Positions 53,298 to 61,600 of a stretch of 64,000 nt of DNA are shown here, piece after piece. The translations under genes were made by a program, and so were the position numbers. The DNA lies in assembly GCA_025360015.1 (NCBI GenBank), contig JANYCZ010000029.1, positions 229,330 through 293,329 of the forward strand, in the 5' to 3' direction. The DNA is from Verrucomicrobiota bacterium. GTDB lineage: Bacteria; Verrucomicrobiota; Verrucomicrobiia; Verrucomicrobiales; Verrucomicrobiaceae. Under the pieces are notes generated by a model. The model was not told the DNA's origin. It was given only the letters and a program-made list of their open reading frames with translations, and did no database searches. Numbering within the stretch: the first letter of the stretch is position 1; each line of letters begins with the position of its first letter.

Positions 53298-53747
53298 TCA
53301 CGCGATGAACCGGTCGTCATATTTAATGCGGGCCTCATCCAGCATGCGCCGCAATTCGCCGAGGTAATCCGTCTGCTGATGATGCACCTGCTGGTCCTTG
53401 ATGTAGCGGATCACGGCATCCTTTTCATGGACCGAAATCGTGAAGGCACCGTAGCCGTCTTGCCAGCCGTCGAATCCAGGAAAGATGCCTTCCTGTTTGA
53501 TCCACCGGCTGGTGTTCGCTTTCAGTTCGCGCATGTAATCCGCTAGAGACAGGGATGAATGCAGGGCCATCAGGATGTGCACATGGTCATCCATGGCGTT
53601 GATGCGGTGAAGGTGGCAGTTCAGTCCCTGATGGATGCCCCAGATGTAGCGGAAGAATTCCTCTCTCCGACTTTCCCGCAGAACCGTGGCACGCTCCTTG
53701 GTGGAGAACACGATATGATACAGGATCTGCGTGTAGGTGTTGGCCAT
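53298..53747 (-). CDS. IS200-like tyrosine transposase (TnpA_REP type)
   Basis: A 149-residue Y1 transposase. MANTYTQILYHIVFSTKERA has the usual start, DDHVHILMAL is the HUH motif (H-V-H), and EKDAVIRYIKDQQVHHQQTD carries the catalytic Tyr helix. Helix DYLGELRRMLDEARIKYDDR closes the protein. Family-C REP elements sit on both sides, so this is a domesticated, REP-linked or small autonomous element of IS200 type without a TnpB gene. Start at 53747 chosen from the family start MANTYTQ. Confidence 0.9.
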   Translation of the reverse strand: MANTYTQILYHIVFSTKERATVLRESRREEFFRYIWGIHQGLNCHLHRINAMDDHVHILMALHSSLSLADYMRELKANTSRWIKQEGIFPGFDGWQDGYGAFTISVHEKDAVIRYIKDQQVHHQQTDYLGELRRMLDEARIKYDDRFIA

Positions 53748-53774
53748 GGCGGAGGCAATGGGTGAGGCGGAGAT

Positions 53775-53873
53775 TTGTGTCCCCGCTACGCGGTTCCACC
53801 ATCTTGGCAACGGCGGTTTGTCTGCCGACCGTGGGTTTCACCCACGGCTACCGTTATGCCAGCGCTACGCGCT
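53775..53873. repeat. REP element, family C, copy 2 (inverted)
   Basis: CCGCTACGCGGTTCCACCAT at the left, CGTGGGTTTCACCCACGG hairpin, and TTATGCCAGCGCTACGCGC at the right: the reverse complement of copy 1. It lies upstream of the transposase start, so the gene is bracketed by inverted copies. Confidence 0.85.
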
Positions 53874-54003
53874 TTCGATCCATGAGGCCGGTGGGCTGGC
53901 GTTTGTGACTACGGCAAACGCCAGCTATGACCACCCGTTCCCAAGGCAGTAGGTCTGGCACACGCGACTACGGCAAAACCGGCACTACGGTTTCCGCTCA
54001 ATA

Positions 54004-54103
54004 AGCGCGTAGCGCTGACACAACAGTAGCCGTGGGTGAAACCCACGGATTCGCGTGATCCATGCCTATCGCATCCCGTGGAACCGCGTAGCGGTGGCAC
54101 ATC
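54004..54103. repeat. REP element, family C, copy 3
   Basis: AGCGCGTAGCGCTGACACAA, GTAGCCGTGGGTG..ACCCACGG hairpin and CGTGGAACCGCGTAGCGGTG. Same orientation as copy 1. Between copies 2 and 3 (53880-54003) lie shorter hairpins with GTGACTACGGCAAACGCCAG and related sequence; the whole 53748-54184 interval is repeat and holds no gene. Confidence 0.85.
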
Positions 54104-54184
54104 ACACTGCGCCCCGCTAACATACGAGCGTGTTTTCCATGTTGCGAATCCCCCTGACTCCAGTTGCGGCGCAACTGGCCTCCC

Positions 54185-55690
54185 TCACACCACCGGCACA
54201 GGCACCGGCTGCGGGGCCTGCAGGGCGGACATCGAGAACCGCTTCATCAGCGATCCCGCTGCCACGTAACCGAAGCCAAACAGGAAGAGCAGGAGGAAGG
54301 GGATGGAGCCCCACTGGCCGCGCTGGGCGGCGAGGCCGATCATCCAGCCGAAGTAGCCGGTGAGCAGGACTTCCATCCACAGGGCGATGGATTTGCCTGC
54401 CTTGTAGGCGGAGCGCTGCTTGGAGGCCTGGGCCTTGTTTTCCATGCCGTATTTCGGCGTGCGGACGAATTCGGACGACTGATTGAGCAGAGCCTCCAGC
54501 ACGGCCTTGCCGTTGTTGATGCTCATGCCGATGCCGAGGGCGAGCAGCATGGGCACATAGGGCAGGGCCTTGAGCCAGCCCCAGCGGCCCTGGGCACCCT
54601 GCGCGGTCATGTAAAACACGATGACGCTGAGGGAGGCGAAGAAGAACACGGGCACATCGACGAACACCGCCTTGTGCCAGCTGCTGCCCATCACGAAATT
54701 GGCCGGGTACATGAGCACCAGGGTGCAGAGGGTGAGCAGGTAGGCGAAGTTGGACGTTAGGTGCGAGGTGGCCTCGATCTTCAGGCTCAGGGGGATGTCG
54801 CTGCGCCACACGTTGCCGAGGGTCTTTTTGCACACCTGGATGCTACCCTTGGTCCAGCGGTGCTGCTGGCTCTTGAAGCCATCCATGTCCGGCGGGAGCT
54901 CGGCGGGGACGACGACGTCCTTGAGGTAGATGAATTTCCAGCCTTTGAGCTGCGCGCGGTAGCTGAGGTCGAGGTCTTCCGTCAGTGTGTCATGCTGCCA
55001 GCCGCCACCGCCGTCGATGGCCTTGCGCCGCCAGATGCCGGCGGTGCCGTTGAAGTTGAGGAATTCGCCATGGCGGCTGCGGGCGGTCTGCTCCAGCACG
55101 AGGTGGCCGTCGAGAAACAGCGCCTGCAGGCGGGTGAGCAGGGAGAAGTCCTTGTTCAGGTGGCCCCAGCGGGCCTGCACCATGCCGACTTTCTCATCGG
55201 TGAAGTGGTGGATCACCTGCTTGAGGTAGTCCGGCGCGGGCTGGAAGTCGGCGTCGAAGATGCAGATGTACTCACCCTTGGCGGAGGCCATGCCTTCATC
55301 CAGCGCACCGGCTTTGAAGCCATTGCGGTTGCTGCGGTGGCGGTACTCGATGTCGTAGCCCTGGGCTTTCAGATTCGCGGAGAGCTGCTCGGCGTGCGCG
55401 GCGGTTTCATCCGTGGAATCGTCCAGCACCTGGATCTGCAGGCGGTCGCGCGGGTAGTCCAGCGCGCTGACGGTGCGCAGCAGATTTTCCACCACATGGA
55501 GCTCATTGAAGATGGGGAGCTGCACGGTGATGACGGGCAGCTCGGCAAATTCGTGGTGCGGGACCGGCACGTCTTTGCGGTGCTTCCAAAAATGGTACAG
55601 CACTTTGATTCTGTGCGCGCCAAAGGCGGACAGGGCGGTAAAGACGAGGATATAGCTGGTAAACCAGAAAAAATTATCCCACACAATCAT
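54185..55690 (-). CDS. family 2 glycosyltransferase, cellulose-synthase-like membrane protein
   Basis: A 501-residue processive-type GT2. The N-terminal helix ([20 protein letters not shown]) is followed by the cytoplasmic domain with [27 protein letters not shown] (first Asp), [16 protein letters not shown] (DxD), [20 protein letters not shown] (TED base) and [20 protein letters not shown] (QxxRW), all hallmarks of CesA/CslA-type enzymes. Four or more membrane helices fill the last 190 residues. It resembles glucomannan/mannan synthase-like bacterial proteins. The product is not known; no BcsB/BcsC or export partner is adjacent, and it stands alone between repeats. Confidence 0.92.
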   Translation of the reverse strand: MIVWDNFFWFTSYILVFTALSAFGAHRIKVLYHFWKHRKDVPVPHHEFAELPVITVQLPIFNELHVVENLLRTVSALDYPRDRLQIQVLDDSTDETAAHAEQLSANLKAQGYDIEYRHRSNRNGFKAGALDEGMASAKGEYICIFDADFQPAPDYLKQVIHHFTDEKVGMVQARWGHLNKDFSLLTRLQALFLDGHLVLEQTARSRHGEFLNFNGTAGIWRRKAIDGGGGWQHDTLTEDLDLSYRAQLKGWKFIYLKDVVVPAELPPDMDGFKSQQHRWTKGSIQVCKKTLGNVWRSDIPLSLKIEATSHLTSNFAYLLTLCTLVLMYPANFVMGSSWHKAVFVDVPVFFFASLSVIVFYMTAQGAQGRWGWLKALPYVPMLLALGIGMSINNGKAVLEALLNQSSEFVRTPKYGMENKAQASKQRSAYKAGKSIALWMEVLLTGYFGWMIGLAAQRGQWGSIPFLLLFLFGFGYVAAGSLMKRFSMSALQAPQPVPVPVV

Positions 55691-55847
55691 ATCGGGAAGG
55701 GGAGGCTGGGCACGGGGGCGCAATCAATCTCCACCAGTTCGAAACAATCAAGTAGCATTTCGAGTGCCAGCCGGGTCGGGTTTTTGGCTTAGAGAGGGAT
55801 CGGGAGGGCTGGATGCTGCATGCTGGATGGGGAAGTGGCGACGCGGG

Positions 55848-55890
55848 ATGGTAGGGATGCGCTGTGCGCGTCCGTGATTTCGGGTCTGTG
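55848..55890. repeat. 43-bp direct repeat, left of the methyltransferase gene
   Basis: ATGGTAGGGATGCGCTGTGC then GCGTCCGTGATTTCGGGTCT and GTG, exactly repeated at 56902-56944. The core TAGGGATGCGCTGTGCGCGT is a palindrome-like REP unit. Related GGTGCGCCGTCC sequence follows both copies. The 55691-56043 interval (353 bases) contains this repeat and GC-rich filler, no gene. Confidence 0.85.
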
Positions 55891-56043
55891 CTGCCCGCAG
55901 GCGATCAAAGAGGTGCGCCGTCCTTGAGGCTTTCGACGGGCAGAAGACGGAGGTGGTTGGAATGGGGGGGGGGACGCGGTAGGGGCACAGCCCGCGCTGG
56001 GCATTCGGCACTCGTTCTGGCACTTCGCTGCAAACTCGCCATC

Positions 56044-56847
56044 ATGCGCCGCATGGCCACTGAACAGCGCGACTGGTACGACACGCCCCTCTACTACGAC
56101 ATCGTCTTTGACGACGGCACGCTCAAGGAGGCGGACTTTCTGGAGGAGGCCTACGCGAAGTACGCCACGCCTGCCAGGGGGCACCGCCTGCTGGAGCCTG
56201 CGTGTGGCAGCGGCCGGCTGGCGCTGGAGCTGGCCCGGCGCGGCTGGGAGGTGAGCGGGTTTGATGGCAATGCGCACATGATCGCCTTTGCGCAGGAGCG
56301 GCTGGCAGCGGAGGGGCTGAAGACGCGGCTGTGGGAGGACTGGATGCAGAGCTTCACTTTGCCGAAGGGGGTGAAGGGTGGTTTTGACATGGCGCACTGC
56401 CTGGTCAGCACCTTCAAGTATTTGCAGGCGGAAAAAGACGCCGCCGAGTGTCTGCGGCGCGTGGCGGCGGCGCTGCGGCCGGGCGGCGTGTTCTTCCTGG
56501 GGCTGCACCTCACGGACTACGAAAACGCGGGCATGGAGCACGAGCGCTGGGTGGCGCGGCGCGGGGAGATCGGCGTGGTGTGCAACACCCGCACCTGGCC
56601 TGCCGACCGCAAGACGCGCCTGGAGGATCTGCGCACGCGGCTGAAAATCACCGATGCAGGCCGCATACACACGCAGGAGACGCGCTGGCAGTTCCGCACG
56701 TACAGCGCCGCGCAGTTGAGGGCGCTGCTGCGCAAGGTGCCGGAGCTGGAGTACCTGGAGTGCTACGACTTCACGTATGACCTCAGCGCGCCGCGCAAGT
56801 TTGACGACAGCTACGCGGATGTGCTGCTGGTGCTGCGGAAGAAGTGA
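56044..56847 (+). CDS. class I SAM-dependent methyltransferase
   Basis: A 267-residue Rossmann methyltransferase. Motif I is HRLLEPACGSGRLALELARR, the acidic motif II VSGFDGNAHMIAFAQERLAA, motif post-II FDMAHCLVSTFKYLQAEKDA and motif III LRPGGVFFLGLHLTDY. The substrate is unknown; the C-terminal sheet (KFDDSYADVLLVLRKK) suggests a small-molecule enzyme of the Methyltransf_11/25 type. Start at 56044; the ATG at 56053 is an alternative. Direct repeats lie 150 bases before and 50 bases after the gene, making it look like a repeat-bounded cassette. Confidence 0.85.
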   Translation: MRRMATEQRDWYDTPLYYDIVFDDGTLKEADFLEEAYAKYATPARGHRLLEPACGSGRLALELARRGWEVSGFDGNAHMIAFAQERLAAEGLKTRLWEDWMQSFTLPKGVKGGFDMAHCLVSTFKYLQAEKDAAECLRRVAAALRPGGVFFLGLHLTDYENAGMEHERWVARRGEIGVVCNTRTWPADRKTRLEDLRTRLKITDAGRIHTQETRWQFRTYSAAQLRALLRKVPELEYLECYDFTYDLSAPRKFDDSYADVLLVLRKK

Positions 56848-56901
56848 GGGGGAGAGAAAGTTGGCGGTTGTTGGCAGTGGGTGGGCGCGGAAGCACGAGG
56901 A

Positions 56902-56944
56902 ATGGTAGGGATGCGCTGTGCGCGTCCGTGATTTCGGGTCTGTG
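56902..56944. repeat. 43-bp direct repeat, right of the methyltransferase gene
   Basis: Exact copy of 55848-55890. Weaker similarity continues (GCGCCGTCC, TTGGAATGGGGGACGCG). A further related palindrome, TAGGGACGCGGCACAGCGCG, lies at 57100-57125. The 56848-57297 interval (450 bases) holds these repeats and the leader of the next gene, with an AT-rich stretch at 57220-57265 that may be its promoter. Confidence 0.85.
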
Positions 56945-57297
56945 GTAGCGCGGGCGATGAAAAAGGTGCGCCGTCCGGAAGGCGGTGAGAGGGGGGGAGG
57001 GTGCGGATGGTTTGCAGTGTGCGGGCACGCTGAGAGCCGGAGGCGTTTGGAATGGGGGACGCGATGGGACGGCAGGCAGCGCTGGGGCGAAGGATTCTAG
57101 GGACGCGGCACAGCGCGTTCCTACCAGCCCGCCATCCCGGCAGGATCCTCGTGGCCGCTGAAACTCCGTGCTTGCCTTTTCGGGCCCGAATCGGGTATTA
57201 CAGCTAAAGATCTGCCAACGGTTGATTCCGAAATTCTGAACAAACCTCTAATAAAACGGACTGCTGATTGTTAAGTCTGCTGACGCCACCAACCACC

Positions 57298-58650
57298 ATG
57301 CGTATTCGTTTTCTATGGGCCTCCATAGCGGCTCTTCTCATCGCCGCGCTCTATGTTTGTTTTCTGAAGGAGCCTGCTACCCAGACAGCTCCGGACATGG
57401 CGGAAGGGGCCAGGCCACGGGCGGCAACGGCAGGCAGCGGCGACAGGCTGCCTGAGGTGGCGGCGGTCACGCCTGCGCCGGTGCAGCCGGACGTGGCTGA
57501 AAAGGTCCGCCTCAAGATCCAGGCGGATGGGGAGATGGCGGCGTTTGAGGCGTGGAGCCGGAGCTACGTGGCGGCAGATCCTGCGGAGCGGGCGAAGCTG
57601 GTGAAGGAAGGGGTGAAGCTGGCGGAGGCGCGCCGTCCGGTGTTTAAGCAGCTCATCAAGGACGATCCAAAAGCGGCGCTGCAAAACGCGGTGCCCATGG
57701 TGGTGCGGCAGAAGCTGCCGCCGGAGGTGCTTCAACAACTGGAGAAGCGGGTCAATCAAACGGGCGCGCTGTGGGTCAAGATGGGCACGCCCCTGCCGGG
57801 GGAGGAGCTGCCCACGACGCCCCTGCTGTTCCGCGAGGCTGAGTTTGAGGGCGGCCAATTTTACAGTGCTTATGTTTACGGACAACGCGCCAAGGTGCAA
57901 AGCGTGAGCGGTGCCTCCCTCAATGGCGTGGCGGTGGATGGCGCCTTCGCGGTGAATGAGGCGCCTTCGCGCACGCTGGAGGCGGGGGAGGTCCCGCCTG
58001 CGGACAAGCCGGCGGTGGCGGTGTGCCCGGTCTCAGGCCTGCAGACGGCGGCGGACACTCTGGCGCCGGACGCGCCCCTCCCCGAAACCATACCCGCCGT
58101 GGAGACGGCCACGCAGATTGTGTACTTTTGCGATGGAGCGCACATGGTGAACTACAATGAGGCGCTGCTGCTCGGGGAAGGCAGCAGCGGGGGCGCGTTT
58201 GGCTTCACCGGCCTGCTGCCTGCGGCTCCCACGCCCGCGCTGGGCACGGTGAAGGTGCTGGCCATCCCGATGACGTATGCGGATCAGAACGCCATCCCCG
58301 CCACGGAGGCCACCATTTATTCCACGCTGCGGGATGTGAGCGAGTTCTACTCAAAGGCCTCCTACGGCAGGCTCACGCTCATCGGCACGGTCTGCCCTGC
58401 GGTGAAGCTGCCGCATAATGAGGCGTGGTATGTGAACCGGGACACTTCCAACGGCGGCGACATCAGCGGCACGAGCCTGGAGCATCTGCATGCCCGCGAT
58501 GAGGCGCGGAAGCTAGGCTTTGACACCAATGACTTCGACAGCCTCGTGGTGCGGCACAACGGCGGCCCCGGCTCCTACGGCGGCCTGGCCACCGTGCCGG
58601 GCAACACCGTGTGGGGTGCGCACCGACGCCCCCGGCACCTGGGCGCATGA
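57298..58650 (+). CDS. N-terminal half of a frameshifted giant secreted metalloprotease
   Basis: About 450 residues from the ATG at 57298. A signal-anchor (RFLWASIAALLIAALYVCFL) precedes an Ala/Pro-rich prodomain and a protease-like domain (YSTLRDVSEFYSKASYGRLT-type M11/M6 sequence; TVCPAVKLPHNEAWYVN; FDTNDFDSLVVRHNGGPGSY). The frame ends at 58650 right after GNTVWGAHRRPRHLGA, but the sequence continues in the next frame with TDAPGTWAHEIGHSFNLLHA. One surplus base at about 58611-58622 (plausibly a C) breaks the gene. Together the two parts form a single protein of over 2,100 residues. A sequencing slip is possible as well as a real mutation. Confidence 0.8.
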   Translation: MRIRFLWASIAALLIAALYVCFLKEPATQTAPDMAEGARPRAATAGSGDRLPEVAAVTPAPVQPDVAEKVRLKIQADGEMAAFEAWSRSYVAADPAERAKLVKEGVKLAEARRPVFKQLIKDDPKAALQNAVPMVVRQKLPPEVLQQLEKRVNQTGALWVKMGTPLPGEELPTTPLLFREAEFEGGQFYSAYVYGQRAKVQSVSGASLNGVAVDGAFAVNEAPSRTLEAGEVPPADKPAVAVCPVSGLQTAADTLAPDAPLPETIPAVETATQIVYFCDGAHMVNYNEALLLGEGSSGGAFGFTGLLPAAPTPALGTVKVLAIPMTYADQNAIPATEATIYSTLRDVSEFYSKASYGRLTLIGTVCPAVKLPHNEAWYVNRDTSNGGDISGTSLEHLHARDEARKLGFDTNDFDSLVVRHNGGPGSYGGLATVPGNTVWGAHRRPRHLGA

Positions 58651-61600
58651 GATCGGCCATTCCTTCAACCTCCTGCACGCCAATTTTTGGGACACCGCCG
58701 GCACCAGCAGCATCGGCAACGGGGCCAACGCTGAATACGGCGACACCTATGACATCATGGGCTCCAGCACCTTCCCGCAGGGGCACTACAATGCGCAGGG
58801 GAAAAGCCAGATCAAATGGCTGCTGCCTGAGTACCAGCAGCCGGTGAGCAGCAGCGGCCTGTACCGCATCTATGCGTATGACCAGGGCGTGCTGGACCCC
58901 ACCCGCCGCTATGCGATGACCATCGTGAAGGATTCTCAGCGCACCTACTGGGGGGAGGTGCGGACGCAGTTTGACTCCACCAATCCCTGGGCCAAAAACG
59001 GCATGATCCTGGGCTGGCGCTTTCCCAATGGCGCCAATGGCAGTGGCAGCAACATTCAACTCATCGACACCACCAACGGCTCCCCCTTTGCCAAGGATGA
59101 CGCCCCGATCTCCATCGGCAACACCTTCTCCGACACGGAGAGCGGCATCCACATGACGGCGGTGGCCGCCAATGACATCCCCCGCTACGTGGATGTGCAG
59201 GTGAACTTTGGCAATTTCCCCACCAACCAGAGCCCGACGATGACGCTGGCCTCCTCCGCCGATGTGGTGCCGCTGAACGCCACGGTGACCTTCACCGCCA
59301 CGGCCAGCGATCCGGATGGCGACACGCTGGCCTACGCCTGGCAGCACTTTGGCAATGTCAGCACCCGCATCGTGTCTCCCAATGCGGCGGTCATCACCCG
59401 GCAGTTCACTGCGGCAGGCAGCTATGTGGTGACCTGCAGCGTGAGCGACATGAAGGGCGGCACGGTCACGCGCAACAAGCTCATCACCGTGGGCTCCTCC
59501 AGCACCTACACGATCAGCGGGCGGGTGACGCAGCTCGGCGCTGGCCTGCAGGATGTGGTGGTCACGGCCAACGGCGGCAACGGCGTGGTGACCGATGCGG
59601 ACGGTTATTTTGTGGTGCCCAACCTGTCGGCCAACACCTACACGCTCACCCCGCTGCTGTATGGCTACTCGTTTGGCGAGCTGTTCAACAACAGCGTCAC
59701 GGTGGGGCCGAACTTCAGCGGAGCCAACTTCGAGTCGGCTGCGCAGGCCGTCGTCACCCTGACCACACCGCTGCCCACGGCCAATGAGCTCGCCCCCGTC
59801 ACCGCCGGCAGCTTCCGCCTCACGCGCACGGGGGACACCAGCCAGCCGCTGGTGGTGAATGTGAACAGCGCCCTTGGCAGCGCCACCAAGACCACGGACT
59901 ACACCTTCACGCCGGACTACGTCGCCGCCTCGCTGGGCTTCAGCACCTTCACCATTCCGGCAGATTCGGCGACTCTGGATGTCGCCGTCACTCCGGTGGT
60001 GGATGCGCTGGCGGAAGGGCCGGAGAGCGTGATCTTGCAGCTCGGACCGGGCATCGGCTACGTGGTGCAGGTGCCCTCGGCGGCCACGGTGATCATTGCC
60101 GATGACGACACCGCCCTGCCCAAGGTTTCCCTCAGCGCCACGGTGCCAAACACGACGGAAAACAGCGGCGCGCCCATGGTGCTCCCCGTGGCGCGCACGG
60201 GCACGCCCACCGGGCCGCTGACGGTGTATTACGCGGTGAGCGGCACCGCCACCAGCGGCGTGGATTTCACGCCTCTGAGCGGCAGCGTCATCCTCCCTGA
60301 CGGCGCGGCCACGGCGGTGGTGAACATCTCCCCGATCAATGATGCGCTGGCCGAGACGGTGGAGACGGTGGTGGCCACGCTGAACGCCGACGCGACGTAT
60401 CTGGTGGATCCCAATGCCAGCAGCGCCACGACCACGATCTATGATGATGACACGCAGACCGTGAGTGTGGCCGTCACGGACGCCACGGCCACGGAGATCG
60501 ACCTCACGCAGCCCGGCGCAAAGGCGGACACGGGCACCTTTGTCGTCACCCGCAGCGGGGACACCACCGCCGCGCTCACGGTGTACTATTCTTTTGCCGG
60601 AGTGTATAACAGCGGCGTGATGGCGCTGCATGGGGTGGACTTTGAGGCGCTGCCCGGCAGCGTGGTCATCCCGGCAGGGCAGACGCAGGCCAGCATCACC
60701 ATTGTGCCACGGTATGACGGCATTGGCGAAGGGCCGGAGCTGGTCGTCATCTACCTCGGCGGCAGCTCGTCCAATTATGTGCTGGGCGGCAGCGGCACGG
60801 CCACGGTGACGATCCTGGACAATCCCTCCGACCCGCCTTCCGTGGACGTGGCCAATCTCGGCGGTGCGACCGAAGGCGGCAGCACGGGCAGCTTCCGCAT
60901 CACCGTACGCGGCGGCACCGGCACGGTCACGCTGGCGGTGGGCTACAGCTTCAGCGGCACGGCTTCGGCGGGAGATTTCAGCATCAGCGGCACGGGCAAC
61001 ACCCTCACCGGCACCTCCATCACGCTGAGCAACGGCGCCATCGTGACCAAGGACATCATCGTCACGGCGGTGGATGACGCCGTGCCGGAGGACGTGGAGA
61101 GCCTGACGCTCACGCTCGGCAGCAGCGCGGCCTACCAGGCCTATGCGCAGTCCGCGCAGGCCACCCTGTGGCTGAAGGACAACGATTACACCAACACCCT
61201 CACGGTGGACACGCAGGTGGCCACCAGCGGAGCCAACAGCGTGGCGGAGGGCAATGTGCTCACGCCGGTGAAGTTTTACATCGCCCGCACGGGCAGCACG
61301 GCCGCCGCGCTCACGGTCAATTACACGCTGGGCGGCACCGCCACCAACAGCGCGGACTACGACGGCGGCATCACCTACGCCACGCCTGTCAGCGGGGTGG
61401 CGACCATCCTGCGGGATGTGTGGGGCACGGACACCTCCAACGTCTGGGCCGTGGGAGACAGCGGCGTGATCTTGAAATGGAACGGCACCGCGTGGGCCGC
61501 GCAGACCTCCGGCACCACGGCCAATCTCCTGCGTGTGTGGGGCACGGATGCGTCCAACGTCTGGGCCGTGGGGTCCGCCGGCACCATCCGCAAATGGAAC

